Shown here: positions 33,823 to 42,700 of the stretch, piece after piece
How positions within the stretch are numbered: the stretch's first letter is position 1
Layout: the number at the start of each line of letters is the position of its first letter
Source: Planctomycetia bacterium
GTDB lineage: Bacteria > Planctomycetota > Planctomycetia > Pirellulales > S012-138
Direction of reading: 5' to 3'
Length of the DNA stretch: 47,722 nt
Assembly: GCA_016177915.1 (NCBI GenBank)
Contig: JACOUI010000379.1
Location: forward strand, 1-47,722
Made by a program: the position numbers and the translations under genes
Notes under the pieces: generated by a model
What the model was told of the DNA's origin: nothing
Database searches by the model: none
What the model saw: the letters and a program-made list of their open reading frames with translations, nothing else

Positions 33823-36063
33823 ATGATCCATCGACCCCGACTTTTCCTGGCGGTTTTGCTGCTAGCCGTGACGGCCTGGGGCTGCGCCCAGCGCTGCAAG
33901 TACGAATTCTTCGAGGGCGGCGACCTGTCGTTCTACGAGGGCGTGGCCACGCAAATCGAGCACCCGCTCGTCGCCGACGAGTGCCTGGAGCATCCCGAGG
34001 CGCCGCCGCAGCCGATCACGCTGGAGAGCTTCGAAGCGCAAGAGTCTTGGGACCTGTCGCTGGAGGAGGCGGTTCAGACCGCGCTGGCCAACAGCAAAGT
34101 CATCCGCCAGGTCGGACCGTCGGCGCTCGCCGGTGCGCAGGCCGCCCGAGGCCAGCCGCCCGATACGTTGCTGTCGCAGCCCGAAAGCCTGCCGACCATT
34201 TACGACTCGGCTATTCAGGAAACGAACGTCGTGGGCGCGACCGGCGTCGAGGCGGCGCTGGCGTCGTTCGATGCGCAGCTCTCCGCCAGCATGTTCTGGG
34301 ACCGCCGCGAGCGGCCGATCAACCTGGGCGGCTTTGGAAACCTGATCTTCGCCCGCGACTCCCAGCAGGACCTGGGCACGTTCCAGGCCGAACTGAGCAA
34401 GACGACCGGCATCGGCGCGCGGTACTACTTGCAGCACAACGCGGGCTACGAATTCTCCAATTCTCCGACGCGCGGCGTCGCCAGCGACTATGAAATCGAC
34501 TACATCGCCGGCGTCGAGCTGCCGCTCTTGCAGGGCGCGGGCGCCAAGTTCAACCAGATCGCCGGACCCTCGGGCGCGCCGGGAGTCTACGGCGGCGTGC
34601 TCATCGCCCGGATCAACGAGGACATCGAGCTGGCCGAATTTGAGACGGCCGTTCGCAATCAGCTTCGCGACGTGGAGGACCAGTATTGGGGCCTCTACGC
34701 GGCCTACCGAGCGCTCGACGCGGCCCGCGAGGGGCGCGACTCCGCCTACCGCGACTGGGAGGACTTCAAGAAGCGCCAGCAGCGCGAGGGCGGCTGGAAA
34801 GTCGAGGAGGCCCAGGCCCGCAGCGACCTGGCCGACTTTGAAATCCAGGTCCAAGACGCCGTCCGCAACATCCTGGGCACGGAGAATCGCCTGCGGTACT
34901 TGATGGGAGTTCCGGCCACGGACGGCCGCATCATCCGCCCGACCGACCAGCCCACGCTGGCCCGCGTGCATTTCGACTGGGAGGCGATCCACCTGGAAGG
35001 AATCGCCCGCAGCCCGGAGCTCCGCAAGCAGCGCTGGCGGATCAATCAGCGCGACCTGGAATTGATCGCCGCCAAGAACTTCCTCTTGCCGCGGCTCGAT
35101 GCCGTCGCCCTCTACCGCTGGCTGGGGGCCGGGGACGACCTGATCGACCCCAACGGCGCGGGCGTGCCCCCCTTCCTCGGCAGCGACGCCTACTCCACCC
35201 TCACTTCAGGCGACTACCAGGACTGGCAGCTTGGTTTCCGGCTCAACATGCCGCTTGGTTTCCGCCGGGAGCTGTCGGCCGTCCGCAATGCGCAGCTCAT
35301 GCTGGCCCGCGAGCGCGTCCGCCTGCATGACCAGGAGATGGAGGTCAGCCAGCAGCTCACGCACGCGATCCGTACGCTCGATTTCGACTACCAGTTAATG
35401 CTCTCGCGCTACAACAAGCTGGTGGCCGCCAACGACGAGCTGGATGCTTTGACAAGAATTCAGAAGTCCGGGGCGCGCGTGCCGGCCGGCGGCCGGCCCG
35501 AGGTGCTCTACAGCGACGTCGTCCGCGCCCGCGCCGACCGGACGGCCGCCGAAGCCGACTTCCACTCGGCCGTCGTGTCCTACAACATCGCCATCCGGGA
35601 CGTTCACTTCCGGAAGGGTTCGCTGTTGGAATACAGCGGGGTGTACCTGGCCGAAGGGCCGTGGCCGGCCGAGGCCTATGCCGACGCGCACCGCCTGGCG
35701 GCGGCCCGCGGCCGCGGGCCGCAGCTCAACTACGCCATGAGCCGGCACGTGCAGCAGTGCCCCGGTCCGATCTCGCTCGGACCCGAGGCCGGCCCGCCGT
35801 CGCCCGAGCCGCTGCCGCCTTTAGAACAGATTCCGCCGGGCACGGAAGAAATGACGCCGCCGGCGCCGCCAACGCCGGCCGACGCCAATGCACCAGCCGA
35901 AAAGAGCCAGCCGACGGAACCGCGATCGCAAGAAGGGGCGCCGGCTGAGAAACCGCCGCGCGAGGCCAAGCCCACGGAATCGCCGCCCGAATCGCCGTCG
36001 GTCGACGAGGACGCAGGGTCGCTGTTGCCGCCGATCCGGACCGCGGGCGCCCGCCGCCGGTAG
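33823..36063 (+). CDS. TolC-like outer-membrane efflux lipoprotein, 746 aa
   Basis: The ATG at 33823 starts a lipoprotein signal (FLAVLLLAVTAWGC; acceptor Cys near 21). Residues about 65-600 are two outer-membrane-efflux-protein repeats, with LSLEEAVQTALANSKVIRQ (about 75), the DIELAEFETAVRNQLRDVEDQYWGLYAAYRALDAA coiled coil (about 267-301), and a second half with SPELRKQRWRINQRDLELIAAKNFLLPRLD (about 400-430). The last 100 residues are Pro/Glu rich, an unusual tail for TolC. It probably forms a trimeric outer-membrane channel; no membrane-fusion or pump gene is adjacent, so the partner is unknown. An upstream frame from 33670 was rejected. It converges on a 50-aa lipoprotein gene one base away. 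Confidence 0.87.
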   Translation: MIHRPRLFLAVLLLAVTAWGCAQRCKYEFFEGGDLSFYEGVATQIEHPLVADECLEHPEAPPQPITLESFEAQESWDLSLEEAVQTALANSKVIRQVGPSALAGAQAARGQPPDTLLSQPESLPTIYDSAIQETNVVGATGVEAALASFDAQLSASMFWDRRERPINLGGFGNLIFARDSQQDLGTFQAELSKTTGIGARYYLQHNAGYEFSNSPTRGVASDYEIDYIAGVELPLLQGAGAKFNQIAGPSGAPGVYGGVLIARINEDIELAEFETAVRNQLRDVEDQYWGLYAAYRALDAAREGRDSAYRDWEDFKKRQQREGGWKVEEAQARSDLADFEIQVQDAVRNILGTENRLRYLMGVPATDGRIIRPTDQPTLARVHFDWEAIHLEGIARSPELRKQRWRINQRDLELIAAKNFLLPRLDAVALYRWLGAGDDLIDPNGAGVPPFLGSDAYSTLTSGDYQDWQLGFRLNMPLGFRRELSAVRNAQLMLARERVRLHDQEMEVSQQLTHAIRTLDFDYQLMLSRYNKLVAANDELDALTRIQKSGARVPAGGRPEVLYSDVVRARADRTAAEADFHSAVVSYNIAIRDVHFRKGSLLEYSGVYLAEGPWPAEAYADAHRLAAARGRGPQLNYAMSRHVQQCPGPISLGPEAGPPSPEPLPPLEQIPPGTEEMTPPAPPTPADANAPAEKSQPTEPRSQEGAPAEKPPREAKPTESPPESPSVDEDAGSLLPPIRTAGARRR

Positions 36064-36064
36064 C

Positions 36065-36217
36065 CTATGGCTTCGGCTCCGCTGGCACCGGGATCTCCGG
36101 GAGCATCTGGTACTGCTCTTTTTCGGGAATGATCTTGACCGGCACCGGTTCAGAGCTGCACGCGGCAAGGGGCAGCAGGAACGAAAGCACGGCGGCAACG
36201 AGCAGCAAATGGCGCAT
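36065..36217 (-). CDS. small lipoprotein, 50 aa
   Basis: MRHLLLVAAVLSFLLPLAAC is a textbook lipoprotein signal with LAAC lipobox. The mature part of about 30 residues is Pro/Glu/Lys rich (SSEPVPVKIIPEKEQYQM). I start at 36217; a longer frame from 36271 has Arg/Gly-rich extra residues. The stop lies two bases from the end of the convergent TolC-like gene, so the two 3' ends nearly touch. No function is known. Confidence 0.65.
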   Translation of the reverse strand: MRHLLLVAAVLSFLLPLAACSSEPVPVKIIPEKEQYQMLPEIPVPAEPKP

Positions 36218-36347
36218 GAAATGGTCTCCCGCGCGTCCCCCGTGGCCCGCGCGACGTGTGCGATGGAACAAGAGCGCATTCAGGATACCTGCGGCGCTCG
36301 ACCGCGCTCAAGGCCCGCGGCTGGCCGCGGTCGGCGGCATCTCACGT

Positions 36348-36473
36348 TCATCGCTGGCGCAATTCCCGGATCGGCTTGGCCGGCCGCGCGCGGTAGCGGT
36401 TGCGGTTGAGCTTCTTTTGCAGCGGGACGAGTTTGGTGGCGGGCCGCGGCAAGATGCTGGGTCGTCGTGACAT
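36348..36473 (-). CDS. small basic protein, 41 aa, new candidate
   Basis: The ATG at 36473 follows a good Shine-Dalgarno (TTGGAG, eight bases away) and opens a 41-codon frame, MSRRPSILPRPATKLVPLQK then KLNRNRYRARPAKPIRELRQ R, ending TGA at 36348. Eleven of 41 residues are Arg and four are Lys, so it would be strongly cationic and could bind nucleic acid or ribosomes (inference from charge alone). It is not a known ribosomal protein to my eye. It sits between the lipoprotein and the pRiA4b-like gene, on the same strand as both. Confidence 0.5.
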   Translation of the reverse strand: MSRRPSILPRPATKLVPLQKKLNRNRYRARPAKPIRELRQR

Positions 36474-36558
36474 GGCCGGTTCTCCAACGTTGGATGTCTG
36501 TTGAGGCAGCTTTCAAATCGATGGAGTTCTCTGTCGCCCGAGACGGACCGTTCGGATG

Positions 36559-37032
36559 CTATTCGTCGTCTTCGTACCCCTCCTCGTCTTCCTCCTCTTC
36601 GTTGTCCGGGTACTGTGGCGGCGACTTGCCGCTGGCCTTGACCACTCGCGGATAGTCGCCGCCGTCGGCTTGGCCGTCGGCGCTTTCAACGGTGATCTCG
36701 TGCCACCAGCAATCGCCGTAGTCGAACAGGTATGCGAATTTCTGCCCCTTCCGAAGGCGAAGCGACTCGATCGTCGTCTTTGCGGCGTCCTTCACACGGT
36801 CGTCCTCTTCGGTCATGGAACCGTGCGCGACCTCCAGCGCGTTGCGACTGAGGTCCCGGCCGCGGTAGCCCGGACGCGGAAAGTAGAACGAGTAAAGATG
36901 CTCCTCTTCGCGATCGAATGCGTTGAAGATCTCCGCGTGGAGGTCGTCGAACGATTGATCGCCGCGAATGGCGATCGTTCGCCAGATGCGCTTGTTTCCC
37001 TTGAGCGCAACCTTCAAGACGTAAACCGTCAT
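36559..37032 (-). CDS. plasmid pRiA4b ORF-3-like protein with acidic tail, 157 aa
   Basis: The ATG at 37032 follows GGAGGAGGGAGACG, a strong ribosome-binding site. The protein matches the IS1096-passenger/pRiA4b ORF-3 family: VYVLKVALKGNKRIWRTIAI at the start, DDLHAEIFNAF (about 35), LYSFYF, and the diagnostic FAYLFDYGDCWWHEITV segment (about 98-115). The last 20 residues are a run of Glu/Asp (EEEEDEEGYEDDE). The family is often carried by mobile elements, but its molecular function is unknown. The next gene upstream ends 18 bases away on the same strand, so a two-gene transcript with the beta-propeller gene is likely. Confidence 0.8.
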   Translation of the reverse strand: MTVYVLKVALKGNKRIWRTIAIRGDQSFDDLHAEIFNAFDREEEHLYSFYFPRPGYRGRDLSRNALEVAHGSMTEEDDRVKDAAKTTIESLRLRKGQKFAYLFDYGDCWWHEITVESADGQADGGDYPRVVKASGKSPPQYPDNEEEEDEEGYEDDE

Positions 37033-37050
37033 CGTCTCCCTCCTCCGCAC

Positions 37051-38187
37051 CTAGCGCTCCGTCTTCCGTCCGACCCCAAACTGGTCCCCGTTCCGCACCG
37101 GCTTTCCCCTCTCGAAGTGAATCTCGACCACCTTCTCGCTGTGGACCTGCTGCCCCGTCTCGTCCGCGAGTCCCGTCACGATCTTTCGCGTGGCCACGTC
37201 GATCACGTCGCCCGTCGAGGGGTAGGCCAGCTTGCCGTCCAGGCTGAAAGTGACCCAGCCCGGCTGCTCGCGGAGCTTGATGCTGCCGGTCTGCTTGGGC
37301 GGCATGACGGTCGCGTCGAAGACGTGCAGCCGTTCGTTGGCCGCGTCGCAGACCCAGACTTGCTTCTCGTCGGGCGTGAGTCCGACGCCGTGGCTGGGGC
37401 AGCCGTGCCGCTTCACCATCCCCTGCTGGAAGCCCTGCACCTTCACCCGGTGGAGCAGCTTGCCGGTCTGCAAGTCGCCGATCTCGAAACCCAAAAGTCC
37501 GTTGACGGTCGCAAAGCACAGCGTCTGGCTGCCGTTGACCGTGAACGGCCGCACGCTGCCGCCAAACGGCCCGATCTCTTTCACGACCTTGTGGCTCTTC
37601 GTGTCGGCCACGGATAGCAGGGTCGATTTGAGCCCGGCCAGGTAGCAGCGCGTGCCGTCGAGTCCGTAAACCGTGTTGTGGGCGCCGGAATTGGGGACGA
37701 CCTTGGTGATGACGTCGCCCGTGTCGCCATCGACGACGTGCCAGTGCGGGCCTTCGAGCGACGGCAGGTAGATGAGCTTGCCGTCGGGCGAAATGGCCAT
37801 CCGGTCGCAGCCGCCCTCGTATTTTTTTCCCCACAGCAGCTTCTCGGTGACGAGTTCCAGGCACTGAAGCTGTTTCGTCGTGCTGATGTAAACCCGCCCG
37901 GTCGCGGCGCAGGCGCAAATGCCCTTCACGTTGAGCGGCTTGCCATTGTCATCGAGTCCCGCCGTGGGAATGCGCTTCACGAAGCGGTGGTCGCGGTCGA
38001 TGTCGAACACCAACAGGCCATGGCCGCCGAACTCCAGATAGTTGCGGATGCCCGGCACGGCGACGTAGAGGAACCGGCCGGACGTTTTGGCCTTTTCCGG
38101 GTCCTGTCCTTTCGCGGGCACAAAGCCGGTTGCCAGGACGACGAGCGAAACGATGGAGATCAAGACTGTGGCAGGGCGGCGGAGCAT
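37051..38187 (-). CDS. exported beta-propeller (YncE/WD40-like) protein, 378 aa
   Basis: I start at 38187, where a signal peptide (LISIVSLVVLATGFVPAKGQ) begins. A longer frame from 38445 has 86 Arg-rich shadow residues. The mature part holds about seven propeller blades with repeated phrases such as GRFLYVAVPGIRNYLEFGG (about 36), MAISPDGKLIYLPSLEGPHWHVVDGDTGDVI (about 130-160) and GVGLTPDEKQVWVCDAANERLHVFD (about 270-295). The family scaffold binds partners or oxidises small molecules in the envelope; no cofactor site is evident. Upstream of the pRiA4b-like gene with 18 bases between the frames. Confidence 0.8.
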   Translation of the reverse strand: MLRRPATVLISIVSLVVLATGFVPAKGQDPEKAKTSGRFLYVAVPGIRNYLEFGGHGLLVFDIDRDHRFVKRIPTAGLDDNGKPLNVKGICACAATGRVYISTTKQLQCLELVTEKLLWGKKYEGGCDRMAISPDGKLIYLPSLEGPHWHVVDGDTGDVITKVVPNSGAHNTVYGLDGTRCYLAGLKSTLLSVADTKSHKVVKEIGPFGGSVRPFTVNGSQTLCFATVNGLLGFEIGDLQTGKLLHRVKVQGFQQGMVKRHGCPSHGVGLTPDEKQVWVCDAANERLHVFDATVMPPKQTGSIKLREQPGWVTFSLDGKLAYPSTGDVIDVATRKIVTGLADETGQQVHSEKVVEIHFERGKPVRNGDQFGVGRKTER

Positions 38188-38404
38188 GGGGGCCTCGAAA
38201 TCATGGTGCGAGCGCGCGACGACACGGCGCGATTCCGCCCAATGATAACGCAAGCCCGTGCCGCCCGCGACAGATTTGTGATCGGGCCGCAGGACGCTTG
38301 GAAATGCGTCGGCTGGGACGGCACGATCAAGCGGAGTCGATTGCTCAATCGCCTGCGGCCGACCAGGCGTCCGCTCGCCGCCACGACGCATTTCCCCATG
38401 CGTC

Positions 38405-38605
38405 CTACGATTGCGGCGCCGCGCTCTCCTGCGCGCCCTTCGCATTTTCCTGCTCGCGCACCGAAATGCCGTGCTTCCGCACGGCCTGCGTGAGGACGTA
38501 CTCGATCTGCCCGTTCACGCTGCGCAATTCCTGCGCCGCCCACCGCTCCAGCGCTTCATAGAGCGCCGGATCGAGCCGCAGCAGAAATGCCTTGCGCTGT
38601 TTCAT
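38405..38605 (-). CDS. ribbon-helix-helix (Arc-like) DNA-binding protein, 66 aa
   Basis: [20 protein letters not shown] begins with the beta strand and helix of an RHH fold, followed by the second helix around [17 protein letters not shown] (28-44). The C-terminal 20 residues are Glu/Gln/Ala rich and probably disordered. Such proteins dimerise and bind palindromic operators. It is the second gene after the SPFH gene, 62 bases downstream, on the same strand. The SPFH promoter overlaps an ATGATATCAT palindrome at 39613-39622, a candidate operator (inference). The 62-base gap includes a 14-base tandem repeat (38636-38664). Confidence 0.8.
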   Translation of the reverse strand: MKQRKAFLLRLDPALYEALERWAAQELRSVNGQIEYVLTQAVRKHGISVREQENAKGAQESAAPQS

Positions 38606-38667
38606 CGCCGCACTCAGCGTCGCGTCCGCCGATCTTCAACTCCACACTCCCAACTCCACACTCCGCA

Positions 38668-39573
38668 CTACGAGTAGAGCGTCCCCGTATTTACCACCGG
38701 GTGCACCTCCGACTCGCCACACAGCACGACGAGCAAGTTGCTCACCATGGCCGCCTTCCGCTCCTCGTCGAGCTGCACGACCTGCTTATCAGACAGGTCC
38801 TTGAGGGCCATCTCCACCATGCTGACGGCGCCGTGGACGATCTTCGTCCGCGCGGCGATGACCGCCTCGGCCTGCTGCCGACGCAACATCGCCTGGGCAA
38901 TCTCCGGGGCGTAGGCCAGGTGCGTCAGCCGCGCCTCGTCCACGACCACGCCTGCCTTATCGAGCCGCTCTTGCAGCTCCTCGCGCAGCGCGCCGGACAC
39001 CTCGTCCACGCCGCTGCGCAGCGTGATCTCGTGCTCCTCGCCATGGTCGTAGGCGTAGCCGTTGGCCAGGTGCCGCACGGCCGACTCGCTCTGCACGCGC
39101 ACGTAATCCACGTAGTTGTCCACGTCGAACGACGCCATGGCCGTGTCCCGCACCCGCCACACCACGACGGCCGCGATCTCGATCGGGTTGCCCTGCTTGT
39201 CGTTCACCTTGAGCTTCGCGCCCTCCAGGTTTCGCGCCCGCAGCGAGAGGCGGTCCTTTCGCATGAACGGGTTCGTCCAGTGAAACCCGCTGTCGATGAC
39301 CGTGCCCTTGTAGGAGCCGAAGAGCGTGAGCACGCGGGCCTCGTTGGGGAGCAGCGTGAAGTGCCCCGCCGCCCAGATCAGGCCCGTGGCGAAGACCAGG
39401 GCGCTGGCGACCATGAGGACGACGGCCACGGTAACGTGGAGTCCCGATTGATGCGCGTTTCCCAAGTAGATCGACGACAACACGAACGCCACAATGCCGC
39501 CGGCGATCAGGCCGATCGTCAGGGGCAGCACGCTCCAGCCGCTTCGCACCTTGATGATCCGCTCCTGTGTCAT
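38668..39573 (-). CDS. SPFH/Band-7 (prohibitin-flotillin-like) membrane protein, 301 aa
   Basis: Two N-terminal hydrophobic segments (about 13-34 and 45-69) are followed by a classical SPFH domain with [44 protein letters not shown] (about 75-118), [58 protein letters not shown] (about 195-235). A C-terminal coiled coil is short, with [21 protein letters not shown]. Members organise membrane microdomains or chaperone complexes. The downstream RHH gene is a likely regulator in one operon. ATG at 39573 follows GGGAGG, and the promoter is readable (39613-39645). Confidence 0.88.
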   Translation of the reverse strand: MTQERIIKVRSGWSVLPLTIGLIAGGIVAFVLSSIYLGNAHQSGLHVTVAVVLMVASALVFATGLIWAAGHFTLLPNEARVLTLFGSYKGTVIDSGFHWTNPFMRKDRLSLRARNLEGAKLKVNDKQGNPIEIAAVVVWRVRDTAMASFDVDNYVDYVRVQSESAVRHLANGYAYDHGEEHEITLRSGVDEVSGALREELQERLDKAGVVVDEARLTHLAYAPEIAQAMLRRQQAEAVIAARTKIVHGAVSMVEMALKDLSDKQVVQLDEERKAAMVSNLLVVLCGESEVHPVVNTGTLYS

Positions 39574-39612
39574 GGCAAAGCCTCCCGGGTTGAATATCGA
39601 AGTGAAATCTAA

Positions 39613-39645
39613 ATGATATCATACAGTCCGAGCGGGCAGAGTCAA
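39613..39645 (-). promoter_or_regulatory. SPFH-RHH operon promoter with overlapping palindromic operator candidate
   Basis: Reading the minus strand, TTGACT (39645-39640) and TATGAT (39623-39618) are separated by 16 bases, a good sigma-70-type promoter. The palindrome ATGATATCAT (39613-39622) overlaps the -10 box. Start codon is 45 bases beyond the -10. I infer autoregulation by the RHH protein. Confidence 0.55.
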
Positions 39646-39758
39646 CTACCCGACCTCGCCACCCAGGCATGATAATCGACTCAAATCACTTTACAGACAG
39701 GAATTGTGACATGGGGAGGATTCAATCTAGACGAATGTCAAGATTGACCGGTGCAACC

Positions 39759-42700
39759 TTACGGACGCGACTGCGGCAGGATGCGCAGCGTGTAAAATGC
39801 CTCGACGGGGCGCAAAGCGACGCCACGTGGGCCGAGGTCCTTCACTCGGATTTCGTAGACGAAACCGGCGTTCATCTTGTCGACCGCCAGACGCACCCGT
39901 CGGCCGTCGTCGGCGACCGTGACTCCGCTGACCTGCGCCGTTTGGCGGTCCACATCGGGTCCGCCGTAGGCCGGCGTCGAAACGCGCCGGTAGAGCGAGA
40001 TGCTGTAGTTCTCCCTTCGCGCAGCGGCGCGCGCATCGACCGCCCCGGTGAAGTCGATCTCGAAGCCGCCGGCCACGGCGCGGACCTCCGCGATCCCCAG
40101 CGGCCAGTCGCCGCTCCGGGTCAATCGCACGATGTTCCCCACGTTCGACCCGCCGCCCCAGCCGCTGTCGCGCATGTTGCCGACGTAGATTTCGCCGGCG
40201 GGAGAAACCTCGCACACGACGGGGCCAAGGAATCCGTGCTCAACTTTCTCTGGCTCCACGCTGAACGGATACGCCGCCCCCTGGTACGTGTGCCCGACCT
40301 TCTGCAGCGACAGCCGCACCAGGCGACGCGTGTCATACTCGCAGCCCAGGAAGTGTCCCTCGAACGGCCCGAATGGTCTTTCGCCCTTTGCCGCCAGCGC
40401 GGGCGGCGTCCGTAGCAGCGCGATGCTGTTGACGCTCCGCGTCCAGGGGTGCGGAACGTCGATCGCCGGCTCGGTCAGTTCCGGCCGCGCGCCGGCTTTG
40501 AAGTCCAGCTTGTTGATGAAGCCGTAGTGCCGGCCGGGTTGCAAATGGTTCAGCTCGTTAAAGGGGTTGTAGTTGCCCTGGTTGTCGGTCGCAAACAGTT
40601 CGCCCGTCGCATTGAACGCCAGCCCCATCGGAAACCGCAGCCCGCGGCAGATTTCCTCGACCGAAAATCGCCGCGGGTCGAAGCGCGTGGGTTGTCGCGG
40701 CACGAGGCGCAAGGCCGTCCCGCGCAGCCGGGCCGCCTCGCGCGAGCGGTCGTCCTGCTGGCAGGGGAGGCCAACGTAGTAGTTGCCGGCCGGATCGCGC
40801 GGCAGGCCGACGGCCCAGTCGTGATAGTCGCGCGTGTGCCCCCAGCCGGAAGCGAGCGTGACGATGCGGTCGGCCGCGTCGTCTTCGTCGTCGTCGAAGA
40901 GCCGCAAGAGCGCGTACTTGTTGATCACGTCGATCGAGCCGTCGTCGTTGGCGGCCACGCCGTAGGGCGCCGCCAGGCCGTCGCAGAACAGCACCAGCCG
41001 CTCTTCCGCCGTGCCATCCGCCGTTTTCGCCTGCTTCACGAGCCAGACCTCGCCCTTGAGCGAGCAACAGACGAGCGTGCCGTCCTTCCGCCAGGCCAGG
41101 CCCGTCGGCATGATCTCCTCGGCGAGCGGCAGTTGCGTCGCCGAAAAGCCGGGCACAACCGGTAGGTCTTTCGTTTCGACGACGGCCGCGGGCGGCGGCA
41201 CATCTAGAAACCGATCGACCGGCAGCGACGTCAGGTGATCGACGATTACGGGCGCGGGCTTGCCAACCGCGGCGGGCCGCAGCGTCACACAACCTTTGTC
41301 GTCGAGCTGCGACTGGCCGCGAACTTCGAGGGCTGCCGCCAGACCTCGCAACTCCGCCGTTTGACGGTTTGATTTGACCGCCAGCGGAACGTACGCGGGA
41401 ACGAGCCGCAGGCGCAGCTCGGCATTGGCGCCGGCCGGCTCGATTTGCAGCTCCACCGTCCGCCGGAATCCGGTTCGCGCGGCGACAGCACGCGCGCCGG
41501 CGGTCGGCCGAGGACCGTCGCCCTCCGTCAGCGACTCGAACTTCTGGGTCACGAAGACGAGCAGTTCCCGCTCGCCCGGCAGCTCGTACCTAAGCCGTTG
41601 CCGGAACACGACTCGTCCCGGCAGCATTCCGACCTCATCGAACTCCGTCACAAACTGGCCGTCCTTCGTGGGCGAAAACGATTTTCCCTCCGAGACGACT
41701 TCCAGCTCCGGCGCGGCCGGCTCGATTTTCCACAGAGGTGTGCCGCCAATTTCCCAGTACCACGTTTTCCCCCGCGTCCCCTGTCGCGCCGTGTCGCCGA
41801 TCCACCAAGCGGCCAGGCTGCTCGTCTCCAGATCAAAGAGCAGGTTGTGCCGGTTGGAAAGGCCCACGACGAGCGGCTTCGTGAACGCTTCGTCGGCGGT
41901 CTCGATCACGTCGGTCAGCACCGCCGCTTTCTCCGGCCGCTCCGGCAGGTTGCGGCGTCGGACGACGCGGACCGGGTCGGGAAGCGGCGGCTCGAAGTCC
42001 GGGTCATTGAGCACGCGCCACACGGCCGCGAGCTGCGCGTCCAGGTCGTCGTGCAAGACGCCCCGCACCGGCACCACCAGCGACGGCATCTCCATCCGCG
42101 GCACGACTCGCGCCGGATTGCGCACGAACCCGTCGTACCACTCGCGGCGGATGCGCTTGCCGAGCATCGCCAGGTCCGGCCCGCGCGACTTCAGCTCGAC
42201 TTTCTGCGGCACGGCCTGCCCGATCGCGTGGCAGCTCGTGCAGCCGAAGCCCGCCGACGTGACGAGCCGCCCGCCGGCCACGCGAATCGCCGCGTCGCTC
42301 GGTAGTTTTTCGGGCGGCGACGGCAGCGGCGGCCGGCGGTCGTTGTCCACGAAATGCCGCACCAGCGCCGAGCGCTCCACGTCCGACAAATCGAACCGCG
42401 GCATGCGCACCGCGAGCCACGGCCTCCGCGGATTCTTGGCCTGAATAGCCTCCAGCAGCGCCTCGTCGCGCAACTTGTCGCCGACCGCCACGAGCGACGG
42501 CGGCCGCATGCCCGGCAACAGCGGCGCAAGCTCCGGCTCGGCCGCGATGACGGCGTCCGTCACCGCGGCGATTCCGGCCGAGGCGTCGCGCGCGTGACAG
42601 GACAGACAGTTCCACTCGGCCAGAACGAGGTCGCCGGGAAGCGTCTTTCGCGTCACTGCGGGCGACGCACGCGCAGTGCTCATGGCAGCAAGATACTCGC

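Noticed and set aside
38587-39612. A 341-codon plus-strand frame over the RHH and SPFH genes
   Set aside because: It covers two well-supported minus-strand genes and has a His-rich, domain-free composition.
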